From NCBI GenBank assembly GCA_946811695.1, contig OX328126.1:84038036-84102035 (forward strand): a stretch of 64,000 bases of DNA, written 5' to 3'. The DNA is from Gonocerus acuteangulatus. Its lineage: Eukaryota > Arthropoda > Insecta > Hemiptera > Coreidae. A program made the translations under genes and the position numbers. Of the stretch, positions 43,790 through 56,025 are shown in pieces (the first letter of the stretch is position 1; the number at the start of each line of letters is the position of its first letter). The notes beneath the pieces are model-generated. The model saw nothing but the letters and a program-made list of their open reading frames with translations, ran no database searches and was not told where the DNA came from.

Positions 43790-44370
43790 TAAAAGGTTTT
43801 TAAACCTTTGCGAACCAATGTTTGCATAATATACATAGGACCAGATTGTCCGAATGTATCTGAAAGCTCTGGAAAATCAGTGAAAAGTCTGCTACACATG
43901 GAATTAAGAAATTCGGAAGGACACAATGGGAATACCTGGTGTAGCCACCGAAAAGACGCTCTACAGTGGAACCCAAAGTGTGTAAGAAACATAGGTAGAG
44001 GGTTCATCACCATAGATGCGAAGCCTTTAAAATAAATTGAATATCGGTAGGCATTGAGGGTCGTGGTTTGGATCAGCGAAGAAAGATCTTTGACGTAAAA
44101 GCGACAGGAATTATGTTTTAGCACTGTATAAGTGTAATACTTATCTTTTCCAGTCGCCAGTAACTTTACAACTTTTTCCGAATTATTTAACGTATGTTGT
44201 ATTTGTTGTTCCTTGTTGAGCTGTTTATTCTAGGTGTAGATAAAGAGGTCATCACCATACTGACAATAAGATCGGTATTCCTTGAGGAATATAGCTGCTG
44301 TCGAAGTTTACAGTAATGTTAAAGAGAGTTGTACTTAGGACACCTCCTTGTGACACTCCATTCTTCTGTA
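43790..44370 (-). pseudogene. LINE reverse transcriptase remnant (Jockey-like)
   Basis: On the minus strand 44365-44310 encodes NGVSQGGVLSTTLFNI, matching the 'G.PQGSVLSP.LFN' motif of LINE reverse transcriptases. After a one-base frame shift, 44263-44235 encodes YGDDLFIY, the catalytic Y-x-D-D block. The downstream part to 43790 keeps an open frame of 111 codons without clear motifs. Several stops and shifts make it inactive. Confidence 0.68.
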
Positions 44371-44510
44371 AAAATATATCTCATATTTTTAAAATATAAT
44401 AAAAAAAACAGGAAATTGCAATAATTATATACAAGGAAAATCTAAAGAACTTTTTGATAGATTTGACCAACTTATAAATCATTTCTTCTTGTACCAGGTA
44501 TCTTCTAGAT

Positions 44511-45155
44511 TAGGGGTCTCCAAACTTTCCAGCCTTAGGGCCATACTGATTACTCCAGTAGGTTCCGAGGGCCAAAACCATGTTGGTACTACATATTTCT
44601 GTGAGAAGACCTTCTCCAAAATGAAGTACACAAAAAATGTTTACAGATCTAAATTAACTGATGAGCATCTTAAATCTCTTTTAATAATTGGTACAAGTAA
44701 AATTAGTCCACAACTACAAACTATTGTCAGTGGGAAATCTCAATTATATAAATCCCATTAGTATTTCATATGTCATTATGCTTGTTACAAGTTATGTTTT
44801 TATTTAAAATGTATAAAATGTTATTTGGATTTATTTCAATAATTTGTTAGTTATTATATACTGAAGTTAAATTTTCTGCATATTATACATGTCTTTACTC
44901 ATTACAATTCTGTGTTTCTTTATCCAACTTATCACAAAAACAATAACAATAAGCCTACAACAATGTTATGAGTAGTTAGCCCATGACCATATCAATGTAG
45001 ATGTCATATTAATAATTATTCAACATAAAATTAGAATACTTCAGTAAACTAAATTTAATTTGCTATAAAAAATATGTTCTCTAAAAGGAGTTTTCAAGTA
45101 TGCTAGCTCTCCGCGGGCCGGATGTGGCCCTCGGGCCGTAGTTTGGAGACCCCTG
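44511..45155 (+). mobile_element. non-autonomous hAT (Charlie-like), copy 1
   Basis: The ends read taggggtctccaaactttcc and, inverted from the right, caggggtctccaaactacgg. The duplication tt(c/t)tagat lies at 44503-44510 and 45156-45163. Inside is a transposase C-terminus: YFCEKTFSKMKYTKNVYRSK and LTDEHLKSLL, ending at TAG 44759, the hAT dimerisation region. The rest of the transposase is absent. Confidence 0.87.
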
Positions 45156-45163
45156 TTTTAGAT

Positions 45164-46524
45164 TATGGCTGTGTAGTACATTAATTTCGCCCAGTCAGGT
45201 CGTTAAGGCTCTGACATTAACTTGGTTATTCAAATAAATGTTGTACAAAAAAATTAATGAAAATCATTTTATTAACATTTCCATGAATATTAAGTAATTT
45301 TCATCTATTACTATTTTACTAAACCATTTTCCCTTCGGCACAAATCTAGTTTCCATTCCCCCCTCCAGCCCCTGGAGCGCTGCTATCGCCAGCACCATGC
45401 TATCCAGCTTCCAGACTCCAGTTACCGTTCTTACATCGTGTCGGTAGGTTCTGTTGTTCTTCTCTTCTTTCCAGTCCGCGTCTTACGTCCGCAAACAGGT
45501 ACCTCAACAAATATCTTATTATTTATATAATTGTCGTTAATTAATAACGCTTTTCATTTAAATATTATTACAGACTCTTCGGAATATGTTTTTTCAGAAC
45601 TATAATTGTTATTCTACTAAAAGATTATTTTAAATGTTGACACTCAATTAAAAGCGATAATGAGGTTTAATTTCATTAATAAAATGGATATTGAAACACC
45701 CAAATAACGCTAAAATGAAATCACTACAACTAGAAATGATTTTAATAAAAAAAGTGCACGTTTAACATTTAAAAATATTTTCGTTCTATTACAATCAAAA
45801 GTAAACGCATGTATATATATGATCACAACATTTGCTACACAATATATTTATGTTTAGCTATTTAATTAGTATTTTACATTTCAAAATATCTGAGACTGAC
45901 TTTCGAAAATTCGTTTAAAACTTCAAGCTTAAAAATATTCTGGTACCTTGCATTATTCATTATACCTGCATGTTTAAGAGTTTCAAATTATTCATTGGGA
46001 ATATATAGTGACAATATATATTTAGATAATATGAACATAAGTAAAATACATTTCCAGTTCAATACTGCTCCTGTATACTTCCTTTTTTTTGTGAAATCCT
46101 CCAGGCTTAGCGATGGTACGTTGTAGACTTAAGGAAGAGTCCGAAAAACGTTATTCCAAAGATATTAAAAAAAAAAAAAAAATGACACACTGCAAAGCTT
46201 TCAAAATGTACGATGTGTATAAATGTAGTTTTCATTTTTAGATATATTTCACTGTACTTGAAAACAAAATTAGTTATTATTTGGGGCCATTATTAATGCG
46301 ACAAACTTCTTAGACTTAAATCAAAGAGGTATTTATAAAATTCATTCAAAAGGGCAATCTCGTTAGCCGCTTTTATTCGGAAAGGGCCAAAATTTTTTTT
46401 CTATAGAAATTAAGATTCGAAAACATAATACAAATTTTAAAAAAACTCAGACTCTTCAAGGCTCTGCCCCTTAAATTCGCCATAGGGGTTTCGCCTAGTG
46501 TGTGGACCCCCTGCCTTGCTAGTA
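45164..46524. other. unassigned DNA with a GC-richer block
   Basis: The stretch at 45350-45500 is GC-richer and ends 'gcaaacag' before 'gtacct', which could be a first exon and donor, but no frame or promoter supports it. Confidence 0.3.
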
Positions 46525-46525
46525 G

Positions 46526-47747
46526 AAAAAAGTCCGTCACGCAGGAGCTGCATAACTAAGCACTTTCCTCAGAATTTGGGTAGTGTAGAATGCTTTCCAG
46601 AACAATTTGCTTAAAATATCCTACATAAATAAAATAAAAAACATGAATAGTTCTCTTTTAAATTTGTAATGAGTAACTGATCAATTATTAATTTGCTTCC
46701 AGAGTTATGTTTACACATGGTACCTATTACACTACGTAATAAATACAAAAAACCTCATATTATCGTATTTTGATCTAACGCAGAAACAGGATACAGTCAC
46801 TCTAGTGGTAGAAAGCGCTCCTTGCGGCGGCTTTGTGAACCTACTTCTGGCGGGCTTTTCTATTGAAATATATTACAAATTAAACCCCCGCTTTCCGATT
46901 GACCGATTCAGCTCATTTTTACAACACATCTTTCTCATGAGTTACCCACGACGTATACCGCGTTTCGTTACAATACAGCAGAAATTACGACCGATATGAG
47001 GTTACGACCGGTATATTAGGAATTTGGGTCCGGAGTAAACCCCCCCTTCTAATGAACCGATTTAGTTTCTTTTTACAACACATATTTACCTGTAGATTAC
47101 CACTACGAATACCGATTTTCGTCGAAATATACCAAAAATCACGTCTGTTAGTGGCGAATTGGTATTGTGGGTCCGGAGTAAACCCCCCTCCTAATGAACC
47201 GATTTAGTTTATTTTTACAACAAATATTTACCTGTGGATTACCACTACGAATACCGAGTTCCGTTGAAATATACCAAAAATCACGGCTGGTAGTGGCGAA
47301 TTAATATTGTGGGTCCGGTGTAAACCCCCCCTTCTAATAAACCGATTTAGTTCATTTTTATATCTCACTTTTCTCTCTATATTACCACTACGAATACCAA
47401 GTTTCGTTGAAATATAACAAATATTACGGCTGACATAGTCAAATTAGTGTTTTGGGTTCGGGGTAAACCCCCCCTTCCGGTGGACCGACTTTGGTGGTTA
47501 ACGAACTCGTTCAATCGTTTACTAATTGAATGCTATATACCAAGTTTCGTGACGAAAAAACAAAAACTCTGGCCGCTATCATGTTAACAGACACACATAT
47601 ATATATATATATAGATATATATAAATTTTAACGGGGGTCATTTTCGGTGTCTACTAGGTAGGATCGATAAAGATTTGAAGAAATTTTTCAAAATTTCCGT
47701 CATGAGTCCAACCTCAATAGCTACTTTCCTTCGGAGGAAAGTGCTAA
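46526..47747 (+). mobile_element. Helentron-like family B, copy 1
   Basis: 5' tip 'agtccgtcacgcaggagctg' and subterminal 'ctaagcactttcctc'. 3' hairpin 'actttccttcggaggaaagt' followed by gCTAA. The interior has about four 143-bp subrepeats starting 'ggtccggagtaaaccccc' (47028, 47171, 47315, 47455) and a short (AT)n. A second copy lies inverted at 57933-59107. Confidence 0.78.
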
Positions 47748-48000
47748 AAAAGAAGGTGGACATTGCTCAGCCGCTCATTTTTAGCATGTTTCTGTTGGCT
47801 CTTTTCAGTTTGCTATCTCTGATTGCGGTTGTTTATATTATCACTTTTTTCTAAAGTTTTTAGAATTGGTTTTTGTCGATATTTTAGATGGAAGGTTGCC
47901 ACTTTTCCTGTCACGGTATGTTTTCCATGTATTTCGTCCTGAAGTTGACTGAAGATGACAAGAACCTAAAGACGTCGGGTCCCCTAACACAACCCTTCAG

Positions 48001-48195
48001 GTTAACACCTCCAATAACCTGTAAAACTGCATCCCTTCCTGTTAACACCTCCAATAACCTGTAGAACTGCATCCCTTCCGGTTAACACCTCCAATAACCT
48101 GTAGAACTGCATCCCTTCCGGTTAACACCTCCAATAACCTGTAGAACTGCATCCCTTCCGGTTAACACCTCCAATAACCTGTAGAACTGCATCAG
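48001..48195 (+). repeat. 40-bp tandem array, 5 copies
   Basis: Unit 'gttaacacctccaataacct' plus 'gtagaactgcatcccttccg'. Just upstream (47953-47985) is a decayed hammerhead-like string lacking the GAAAC box. Confidence 0.95.
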
Positions 48196-48430
48196 CTGAA
48201 CTACATTGTTTGACTACTTCTGTGCTGACACTACTTTAGGATCGCAATTTCATGCCGCTCCCCCTTAACGTTTTTGGGTAGTTCGCAAAATGGGGTCACA
48301 TTAGTACTGTGTGGTGAAATTGGTACAAACTTATACTGCTTATGTCTGGGAGCGACAGACAAATGTACAGATATATATTTGTTTGTTCACACTCTTTGGG
48401 CAAAGTTCGACCCTTTGGTATCACTTAAAT

Positions 48431-48938
48431 CAGGAGTCTCCAAACTTTCCAGCCTTCGGGCCATACTGATTACTCCAGTAGGTTCCGAGGGCCAAAAACA
48501 TATTGGTACTACATATTTCTGTGAGAAGACCTTCTCCAAAATGAAGTAGACAAAAAATGTTTACAGATCTAAATTAACTGATGAGCATCTTAAATCTCTT
48601 TTAATAATTGGTACAAGTAAAATTATTCCACAACTACAAACTATTGTCAGTGGAAAATCTCAATTACATAAATCTCATTAGTATTTCATATGTCATTATG
48701 CTCGTTATAAGTTATGTTTTTATTTAAAATGTATAAAATGTTATTTGGATTCATTTCAATAATTTGTTAGTTATTATATACTGAAGTTAAATTTTCAGCA
48801 TATTATACATGTCTTTACTTATTACAATTCTGTGTTTCTTTATCCAACTTATCATAAAAACAATAACAATAAGCCTACAACAATGTTATGAGTAGTTAGC
48901 CCATGACCATATCAATGTAGATGTCATATTAATAATTA

Positions 48939-48996
<58 letters not shown>

Positions 48997-49341
48997 GGCG
49001 CATCTACTTCTAGGTCATTAGCGCCGACATCCAGGGTACAGCGAGGAATTTTCCCAACGAGCCTTGAGATGAGATAATTCCTGCCGGAGGTGGGGATCGA
49101 ACCCACCATCTCCCGCTTATGAATCCAAGGCGCTAACCATTAGACCATGGGAGACCCCATTAATAATTATTCAACATAAAATTAGAATACTTCAGTAAAC
49201 TAAATTTAATTTGCTATAAAAAAAAAAATATATATATATGTTCTCTAAAAGGAGTTTTCAAGTATGCTAGCTCTCCGCGGGCCGGACAAAATCTGTCCGC
49301 GGGCCGGATGTGGCCCTCGGGCCGTAGTTTGGAGACCCCTG
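48431..49341 (+). mobile_element. non-autonomous hAT (Charlie-like), copy 2
   Basis: Same family as 44511-45155, with ends 'caggagtctccaaactttcc' and 'ggagacccctg'. The 8-bp duplication acttaaat lies at 48423-48430 and 49342-49349. The transposase C-terminal frame has a stop where copy 1 has tyrosine (TAG at 48547-48549). A SINE sits at 48940-49158. Near the right end 'ctccgcgggccgga' is partially duplicated. Confidence 0.9.
48940..49158 (-). mobile_element. tRNA-derived SINE (Met-like head)
   Basis: Full length with about 50 A (poly(T) on the plus strand). The 12-bp duplication attaataattat lies at 48928-48939 and 49159-49170. Inserted in the hAT copy, so younger than it. Confidence 0.93.
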
Positions 49342-49428
49342 ACTTAAATGAAATTGTCCGTAAGTCATTAAAGCTTGTTCTATAATAAAATGTACAAAAA
49401 ATATTGCCACTCATTAATTATTTGATTT

Positions 49429-49571
49429 TTAGCGCGGTTCCTCCCTCCCTTCATAGGGAGGAACCCCGTTTATAAGGTTGATCTCATGAAACAATCCGGA
49501 AGTGCCGACTAGAAAATTTTGCGTTTCAGAACCCCTAGAGATCGAAAATGACTGTGGCTCAAATTTGTATA

Positions 49572-49635
<64 letters not shown>

Positions 49636-50533
49636 CTGTTCGCTCATTTCTGGCTTCCCTAATGGTCCGATTTTGATGAAATTTGGTACCAAAATCCGTC
49701 GTCCAATTTGAAAGGTCAAGTTCGTCAACCAGCAAAATCCGCCTACTGGAAGATGGGGTTTCGCGCAAAAAAAATCGTAACGCTTACGTTTTTGAGTTCA
49801 TATGCTTGTAAGTACTCGTTTTATAGGCTTCTTGGCAAATGAAAACGAATGAAACCATTTTCAAGGCGATAGCTTTAACCGTTTTCGAGAAAATTGGAAA
49901 AATAGCTTTTGAATACCGTTTTTGGTTTGGGTACTTAGAATCATGGGATTCAGTTGAAACATTTTCTGCATGTTCTACTTTCATTAAAACTAATATGTTG
50001 AAATTTTGGTTACGTTTGGAGTTAAGGAAGGGTTAGAATAAAATATTTTATTAACAGGCATAAAAGGTTTTGGTAACTTTGTATACTTTCCTTAATATCT
50101 CGAAAAAGGTTGAGAATCTTGGTAAACGAAAGAATACCATTAGAAAGCTTACTAAATGCTCTACAAAAAAGGTTCGGATAAAAGTTTTGATTAGGCGATG
50201 TCAATCAGAGAAATAAGTGCTTAAAACTTTAAAGTAATTGATTTCGCTTATTCGAACTGTTCTTTTTGTCTGTTTTTATTCCTTGTTATTTTTTAATTGC
50301 TTATAGTTGGATAATGTATTTGATGATAAATCAGGTTAAGAAAAATAAGAAAAACAATTTAATGAGAGAGAGATTGTAAATAGCTACTTTAAGAGTAAAT
50401 GTAACTTGTTTTAAAAGTTCAAGACAATAGGTTTTGGCCAATGGGCCTTTTTCCCTATCGGTCTTTCAAGACATGTAATCAAGAACAAAATAATTGTAAA
50501 AAATACTGGATGTATTGTGTATTTTTCGAATAA

Positions 50534-50594
<61 letters not shown>

Positions 50595-50814
50595 TAGAGA
50601 TATGGATTTCCAAGATATAGCTTTTCAACTGCCTAGCGGGGCCCTTCCTAGGGAGGGTTGGCCGACCCATCCAGGTAAGATCGTAAATCAAGACCATCCT
50701 AGAAATGTGGACCCAAAATAATAACAGCTTCTATTTTAATCATTCTAAATGAGTCTAGGGATAAGAACGGAACCGCGCTAAGATGCTGCAGTTCCTGCGA
50801 GTCGGAATTTTTTT
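49429..50814 (-). mobile_element. Helentron-like family A, full length
   Basis: 3' hairpin and gcgCTAA at 49429-49470 (minus), (AT)n core 49567-49632, and 5' tip at 50770-50810 with 'cttagcgcggttccgttctt'. A second (AT)n at 50536-50587 lies in a non-family segment near the 5' end. Confidence 0.75.
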
Positions 50815-51940
50815 TTAAGGTATTTTACTATGGTGCACGCTTCTCATGGGAATTTTTATTCTCTGTCTAATCCGTATTTTTTTAGCATGAATATGCTTTA
50901 GCGATGACTAAACTGGAAAAAATAGTGTCACAAAAATGTATCCTCTGGTGTTCGCGCATACGCAGTGGCCATGTACGAAATGTATACAGTCTTCTTTGAA
51001 TGACATATATGTCATTCAGCACATTACATAGGTTTGTCGAGTGGACCTAAAGCATTTTTATGTTCCTGAATTTGAGCAGAAGGCTCTAAACAATTTTTTT
51101 TTTTTTTACTGCATTTACACCACAATTTTTTATTTCCTACTTCGGTTAAAAATATTCAGAATAAGTCCGTTTTACAGGAGGTACATTATATAAGCATATA
51201 ACCAAGGCAAAGATTACAATGCAAATAAAAGTTGTTTTTTTTTTTGTTTTTTTTTCATTTTTGTTTATTTTCTAAAATATAAAATGGAATTAATGCTCGA
51301 GTATTGACAGATTGGGGGTCGGTGGAAGGTTAGCCCCAAGGGCAGTTTATACATTTCTCTTTTTTTGAATGTATCCCATAATATTCTTTTAGTTATAAGC
51401 TCCTGTTGAGGAACCCGATAGCCTTAGTAAATCTGTTTTAATAATTGGCGTCCTTCTTGTGTTATGAAAGTAACATTGTATTTTAGTTACAACCCTATAT
51501 ATCACTCTATATCTGATTGGTTGGTGGCCTCCTATAATATAACTGCGGCCATAGAGAGTCATGGGAAAGACAAGCCACAGCCCTGAGGTTAGTGGGTGAA
51601 GAGCTATCAAGGAGAATGGAGTATTAGTGAGTACCACAAGAATGAAAATCATTTCTAGATTTGATACATTAGGACTCAGTTGACGGCTCCTAGACAATGC
51701 GGGTACGAGTCACGCTCTCTGCTCTCCGTATTCCGACGCAAGGATCTAACAGGACCTAAATATCTTACAATCTCTGTGAGGGTAATGAAGCTCCACTCGT
51801 TGGAACTATGTAATCTTAGCTCGTTTATATGAAGTGAAGCAATGTTTGGGATTCTTCATTCAACGTGTTGGAATGCTTCAAAAACTTTGAGGTTGCTGGC
51901 AGAGAAGGAAGATCTTCAGGTAAATGAAAAAACGTCTAGT
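50815..51940. other. unassigned DNA
   Basis: The frame at 51389-51697 (minus) has no recognisable motif. Nothing else was identified. Confidence 0.4.
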
Positions 51941-51962
51941 TCCTTCACAACAGTTTATTTCC

Positions 51963-52003
51963 ACGCTGAGCGCTTTCGGTAGCTCTTGCTACCATCCTCA
52001 GAA
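51963..52003 (-). ncRNA. hammerhead-core-like motif of the Penelope-like element
   Basis: The minus strand reads CTGAGGA, U, stem GGUAGC/GCUACC, then GAAAGCGC. It lies in the element's 3' untranslated region. It keeps one extra base between CTGANGA and the stem, and ends GAAAG where the canonical core has GAAAC, so catalysis is uncertain. Hammerhead ribozymes are known from this retroelement class. Confidence 0.45.
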
Positions 52004-52210
52004 CTGTGACAAAAAGAAATAGAATAAGACAGTTGCATAAGAGAAATCTTTTAAATATTAAAATGTTCACTAACCTACACGTAAAATAATAAATAAACAC
52101 AATAATCTTGATTCGTCAACATAAACACTAAAAAAACAAAAACAATACAAACAAAAACACAAGTCATACATGATAAAATGAAATGGCTAAAGTTGAGGAG
52201 AGAGACTCAC

Positions 52211-52839
52211 CTATAATGAGTTCAGCTTCACTGCTGAGGGCTGACTGAAGGGAAGCAGGGAGAGAGCTTGCACAGAGACGTGACTCAACATATCAGTTTG
52301 ATACGTATCTGTCCTTTTATTTAAATTACAGGAGCTCAGGATCTTGTCGATACGTATCTCTATACTTTCATATAGACGTTCATCTGTGCAGACTTCTTCC
52401 GGCAATGTAGAATATACAGAGAATGGTCAGCTTCGCTGTGTCTCGCTGCGAGACAATGTTGACGAAATTCAGAATCCGACCTGGTTTTATGTTCTCTAGC
52501 TCTTATTTTGAGTTTCCTACCAGTTTGCCCTACGTACGATCCAGAACAGAGGCCACATACGATTTTATAGACGCCACTCTTATTTCCCGTGTCTATCTTA
52601 TTCTTGACGTCACAAAGAGCATTAGCCAAAGAGGGAGAATTTTTAAAGGCCACCTTAACATTCGCTTTACTTAAAATGGAGGCTATTTTTTCCGAGACTT
52701 GGCCTAAGTATGGTAAGGTGAACCATCTAACCTCAGATACGTCGGGTTTTATAAAATTGGGAAAAGCTGCCTTATGGGCATGTTTTTCTTTTCTTCTCCT
52801 GTAAATGCCATCAATCGTGAGAGCATCATATCCGTTCTT
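52211..52839 (-). pseudogene. GIY-YIG endonuclease domain of the Penelope-like element
   Basis: After the SINE the frame resumes and encodes KSGVYKIVCGLCSGSYVGQT, matching the GIY..YVGQT core with the CG-x-C typical of Penelope endonucleases, then LKIRAREHKTRSDSEFRQHC. A one-base frame shift near 52410 moves the C-terminus (LPEEVCTDERLYESIEIR) into another frame that ends near 52211. Confidence 0.88.
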
Positions 52840-53017
52840 TTTTTTCTTTTTTTATGGCGCATCTACTTCTAGGTCATTAGTGCCGACATCCAGGGTGCAG
52901 CGAGGAATTTTCCCAGCGAGCCTTGAGTTGAGAAAATTCCTGCCGGAGGTGGGAATCGAACCCACCATCTCCCGCTTATGAATCCAGCGTGCTAGCCACT
53001 AGACTACGGGAGACCCC
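52840..53017 (-). mobile_element. tRNA-derived SINE (Met-like head)
   Basis: Full length with a short impure poly(A). The 13-bp duplication catatccgttctt lies at 52827-52839 and 53018-53030. It splits the Penelope-like coding region exactly between the reverse transcriptase and endonuclease. Confidence 0.93.
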
Positions 53018-53030
53018 CATATCCGTTCTT

Positions 53031-53890
53031 CTCCGCAACATGCTTTATATGGAGAAGCTCACGGTGATGATTACCCTCCGACATAGGTACTGACACGAGT
53101 CGATCAATATAATAAATAAAAGGCAACATTTTTACTCTCGGGTGTTGAAAAGAACTCCTATCTATAGCTGTATCGGTGGTAGTAGATTTACGAAAAATAG
53201 AAAATTCTAAACCCCCTTCATCTTTTTTATGGATCGTCAGATCTAAATAATTTAATTAACCCCCCTCTTCTATTTCTTTAGTAAACTTTATGTTCTTGTG
53301 CATCCTGTTGAGGAGTTTGTGAAAAGACTCCAAACGTCTCATTGGACCCTGAAAAATGCACAGGCAATCGTCCACATACCTAATCCAACAACGGATATGT
53401 TTTTTAAGTGGATTTAAATTATTCATGACATACTTATTTTCTAAACAATCCATAAAAATATCCGCTGCCAGTGGGCCTATAGGAGATCCCATTACTAGAC
53501 CGTGGGTGGATTTGTAGCAATCACCATTAAACAGAAAATAATTCTGTTCTAATACAACATTAAATATATCACAAATCTCGTTGGCTACCAAGGGATTGCA
53601 TTGCCTCTGATTCATGACGTGTTGAACAAGCGGGATAATTTCAGGGGAAGGGACACTTGTGAATAAATTTACGATGTCAAACGACACTAAAATACAGTCA
53701 GAGGGCACGTCCATTTGACTAAGAAGTTCAACCACCTCCTTACTGCTCTTAACGGTATATGAAGGTTTGTACGAAGTAAGGGCCTTAAATTCATCGACTG
53801 CTCTCCTAGCCAACTTCCTAGCGGGGGCCGAGATATAAGATACAATAGGGCGAAATGGCATGTCATCTTTATGTACCTATAGCCTCTTTC
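53031..53890 (-). pseudogene. Penelope-like reverse transcriptase domain
   Basis: The open frame from 53861 encodes PIVSYISAPARKLARR, LVSFDIVNLFTSVP (motif A), THGLVMGSPIGPLAADIFM (motif B) and RYVDDCLCIF (motif C with catalytic YVDD). A stop occurs at about 53256 after EEGG, and the frame then continues through LDLTIHKKDEGGLEFSIFRK to the SINE boundary. The N-terminus is missing, so the ATG at 53861 is not the true start. Catalytic motifs are intact, but the stop and SINE make it non-functional. Confidence 0.88.
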
Positions 53891-54416
53891 AAAAGATAGA
53901 AATGTTTAATTTTTCATGCACGAAATTTTGATGAAAATATTCCTCATGGATCCGCCATTCGCAAATTCTAATTTCAAGGAACAACAAGATACGTGAAACA
54001 CTACAAAAACTGATCATGTGACGTTTTACAGTGTAAAATTTACACTAAGGAAGGCTTTGAGAGGAGACAAGGGATATAGTGTTCAACATTAATCAATACT
54101 TTGCCAAAGTTAGGACTGAAAACGTTTGAAACCTCCTAGTGATAAGGTTATGACAGAGAGAATGTTTATCGCCAATATTCGTACCGGGAATAAAGCCACG
54201 CCCTTTTTCCTCCAAATAAACCATCTATTTGCTTTGGCTGAGTATTTATAAATATTGAACACTACCTCCCTTGCCTAATCTCTCAAAACCTTCCCTGCTC
54301 CTAAACGCGACATAATAAGTTTTTACCAAGTTTTTCCTAGGGTGTCGTTCATTGAAATGGTAATGCAAATGGCGGAACCGTCGGAAATATTTACCTCAGA
54401 ATTACGCGCATGCGCA
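53891..54416. other. unassigned DNA
   Basis: No recognised feature. Confidence 0.4.
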
Positions 54417-55076
54417 AGCCTGCCTCAGGGCTGTAAAACAAGTAGGACAGTGTTAATACAAATTTATAAATTTACAAAAACATTCAAAAAATAGAAAATC
54501 ATTACACAGAAAGTACGTGCTATTGCTAGAGCTTAAATTAGAGGTAGATCAATACTGGCCTGAGAACTAGATGGGTATATCCATGTTACCCATCTATTTC
54601 CATGTTACCCATCTATACCCATGTTACCCATCTATACCCATGTTACCCATCTATACCCATGTTACCCATCTATACCCATGTTACCCATCTATACCCATGT
54701 TACCGATCTATATCCATGTTACCCATCTATATCCATGTTACTCATCTATTTCCATGTTACCCATCTATATCCACGTTACCCATCTATTCCACGTTACCTA
54801 TATATTTCCAAGTTACCCATGTATATCCACGTTACCCATCTATATACATGTTACCTATCTATTTCCATGTTACCCACCTATCCATATCCATGTTACTTAT
54901 CTAGTTCTTTGACCAGTATCGAGCTACCTGTAATTTTAACCCTAGCTATAACGCATACTTTCTGTATAATGATTTTCTTTTTTTTTAATCATTCTGTAAA
55001 TTTATAAATTAATATGAACTCTGTCCTACTTGCTTTACAGCCATGACGAAGGCTTGAATTTCAAGCCGAAACGTCG
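54417..55076. mobile_element. hairpin element with central 19-bp array
   Basis: Inverted arms of about 155 bp (54417-54572 and about 54905-55062) share 'ggctgtaaa.caagtaggac', 'atttataaattta', 'cagaaagta' and 'agaactagat'. A hammerhead-like motif lies at the right outer edge (55043-55076): TGACGA, stem GGCUUGA/UCAAGCC, GAAACGTCGG. The left arm has only a decayed counterpart. Confidence 0.65.
54573..54902 (+). repeat. 19-bp tandem array, about 17 copies
   Basis: Unit 'atacccatgttacccatct' with increasing divergence to the right ('atttccatgttacc', 'atatccacgttacc'). All frames are open for long stretches because 19 is not a multiple of three; these frames are not genes. Confidence 0.95.
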
Positions 55077-56017
55077 GCAAACTATTGTTTGCCCCATTTT
55101 CACATGTAAAATGTAGTTTTATTAAAAAGTAGGAAGACCGAACCCTGACAATCCCTACCCTCTCCTCTTTTTTGATGTTTGCCAAAAACTCCATTTGTCG
55201 TTTTGGAGTACCCGTTTTACAGTTTTCTCGAAAACGGCTTTAGTCAATTCTTCGCGACAATGTACCTATAACAAGATTACCTGTAGGTCTATTAACACAA
55301 AACCTTAGGCGCTCTGATTCTTTTCGTCCTAGTTTCGGCAACAGAACATTTTTGAGTCCTACCTCCTTAGCTATTTTCCTATCGTTTGTTCTATAAAACA
55401 AGATAAGTTATCTCTACATCAGCAGAATGTTGCGGGTAATATACTGAGGATGGTGATATACGATACCTTTGCTGACTTAGACCTCAAAGTGTTCCACTTT
55501 CAAAGGCAGAATTACAGGAAGTATTTCAGTTGTAGTATGCCCCCCCCCCCCGCCCTATATGTAGGAAGACATGGAATGTACACCCGGACATGATCCACAC
55601 TCACTAAGCCTTGCGACAATGGTGTCTCCGCTTACACCCTTGTATGTGACTAGCGCCGTTCCGTTAGTTTGGTTTTAGTAGGTTAAACTCCAAGAGTTGT
55701 GTAGGCTGTCCGTTCTTCGCCTTAACTCATGAAGTATTTTTGTTTTTTAAATTCTGATATTCTTAATTTGTTTAAGATATTATATATTAAGCAAAACAAC
55801 TAATTGGCATTTCTTTACTACTCGCCTACCTACAAGCATTATATTCTTTTCTTACACTATTTGTGTCTGTGTCTGTCCACAAAAAAGTGGCCAAAACAGA
55901 CATCATCATAACAAACGATTGAATGCGGCTTTTAGCCAAAAAAATATTATCAGTAGTGCGCCTTTTCCTAAAACTCCCTACCTAGTCCAGATAAAATTAT
56001 TTTTGTGTACAACCCTT
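55077..56017. other. unassigned DNA
   Basis: A C-rich run lies at 55540-55551. No recognised gene. Confidence 0.4.
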
Positions 56018-56025
56018 CTTTGCAA

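Larger units (their letters stand above)
51945..53890 (-). mobile_element. Penelope-like retroelement, 5'-truncated
   Basis: On the minus strand, reverse transcriptase (from about 53890) is followed by a GIY-YIG endonuclease (to about 52211) and a 3' untranslated region with a hammerhead-like motif. This order identifies an endonuclease-bearing Penelope-like element. It is interrupted by a SINE at 52840-53017 and lacks the N-terminal part. Confidence 0.9.

Noticed and set aside
45350..45510. First exon with promoter
   Set aside because: Only higher GC and a possible GT donor were seen; no TATA, initiator or open frame supports it.
54571..55007. Three overlapping 'HVTHLYPCYPS' proteins
   Set aside because: Produced by the 19-bp array in all frames.
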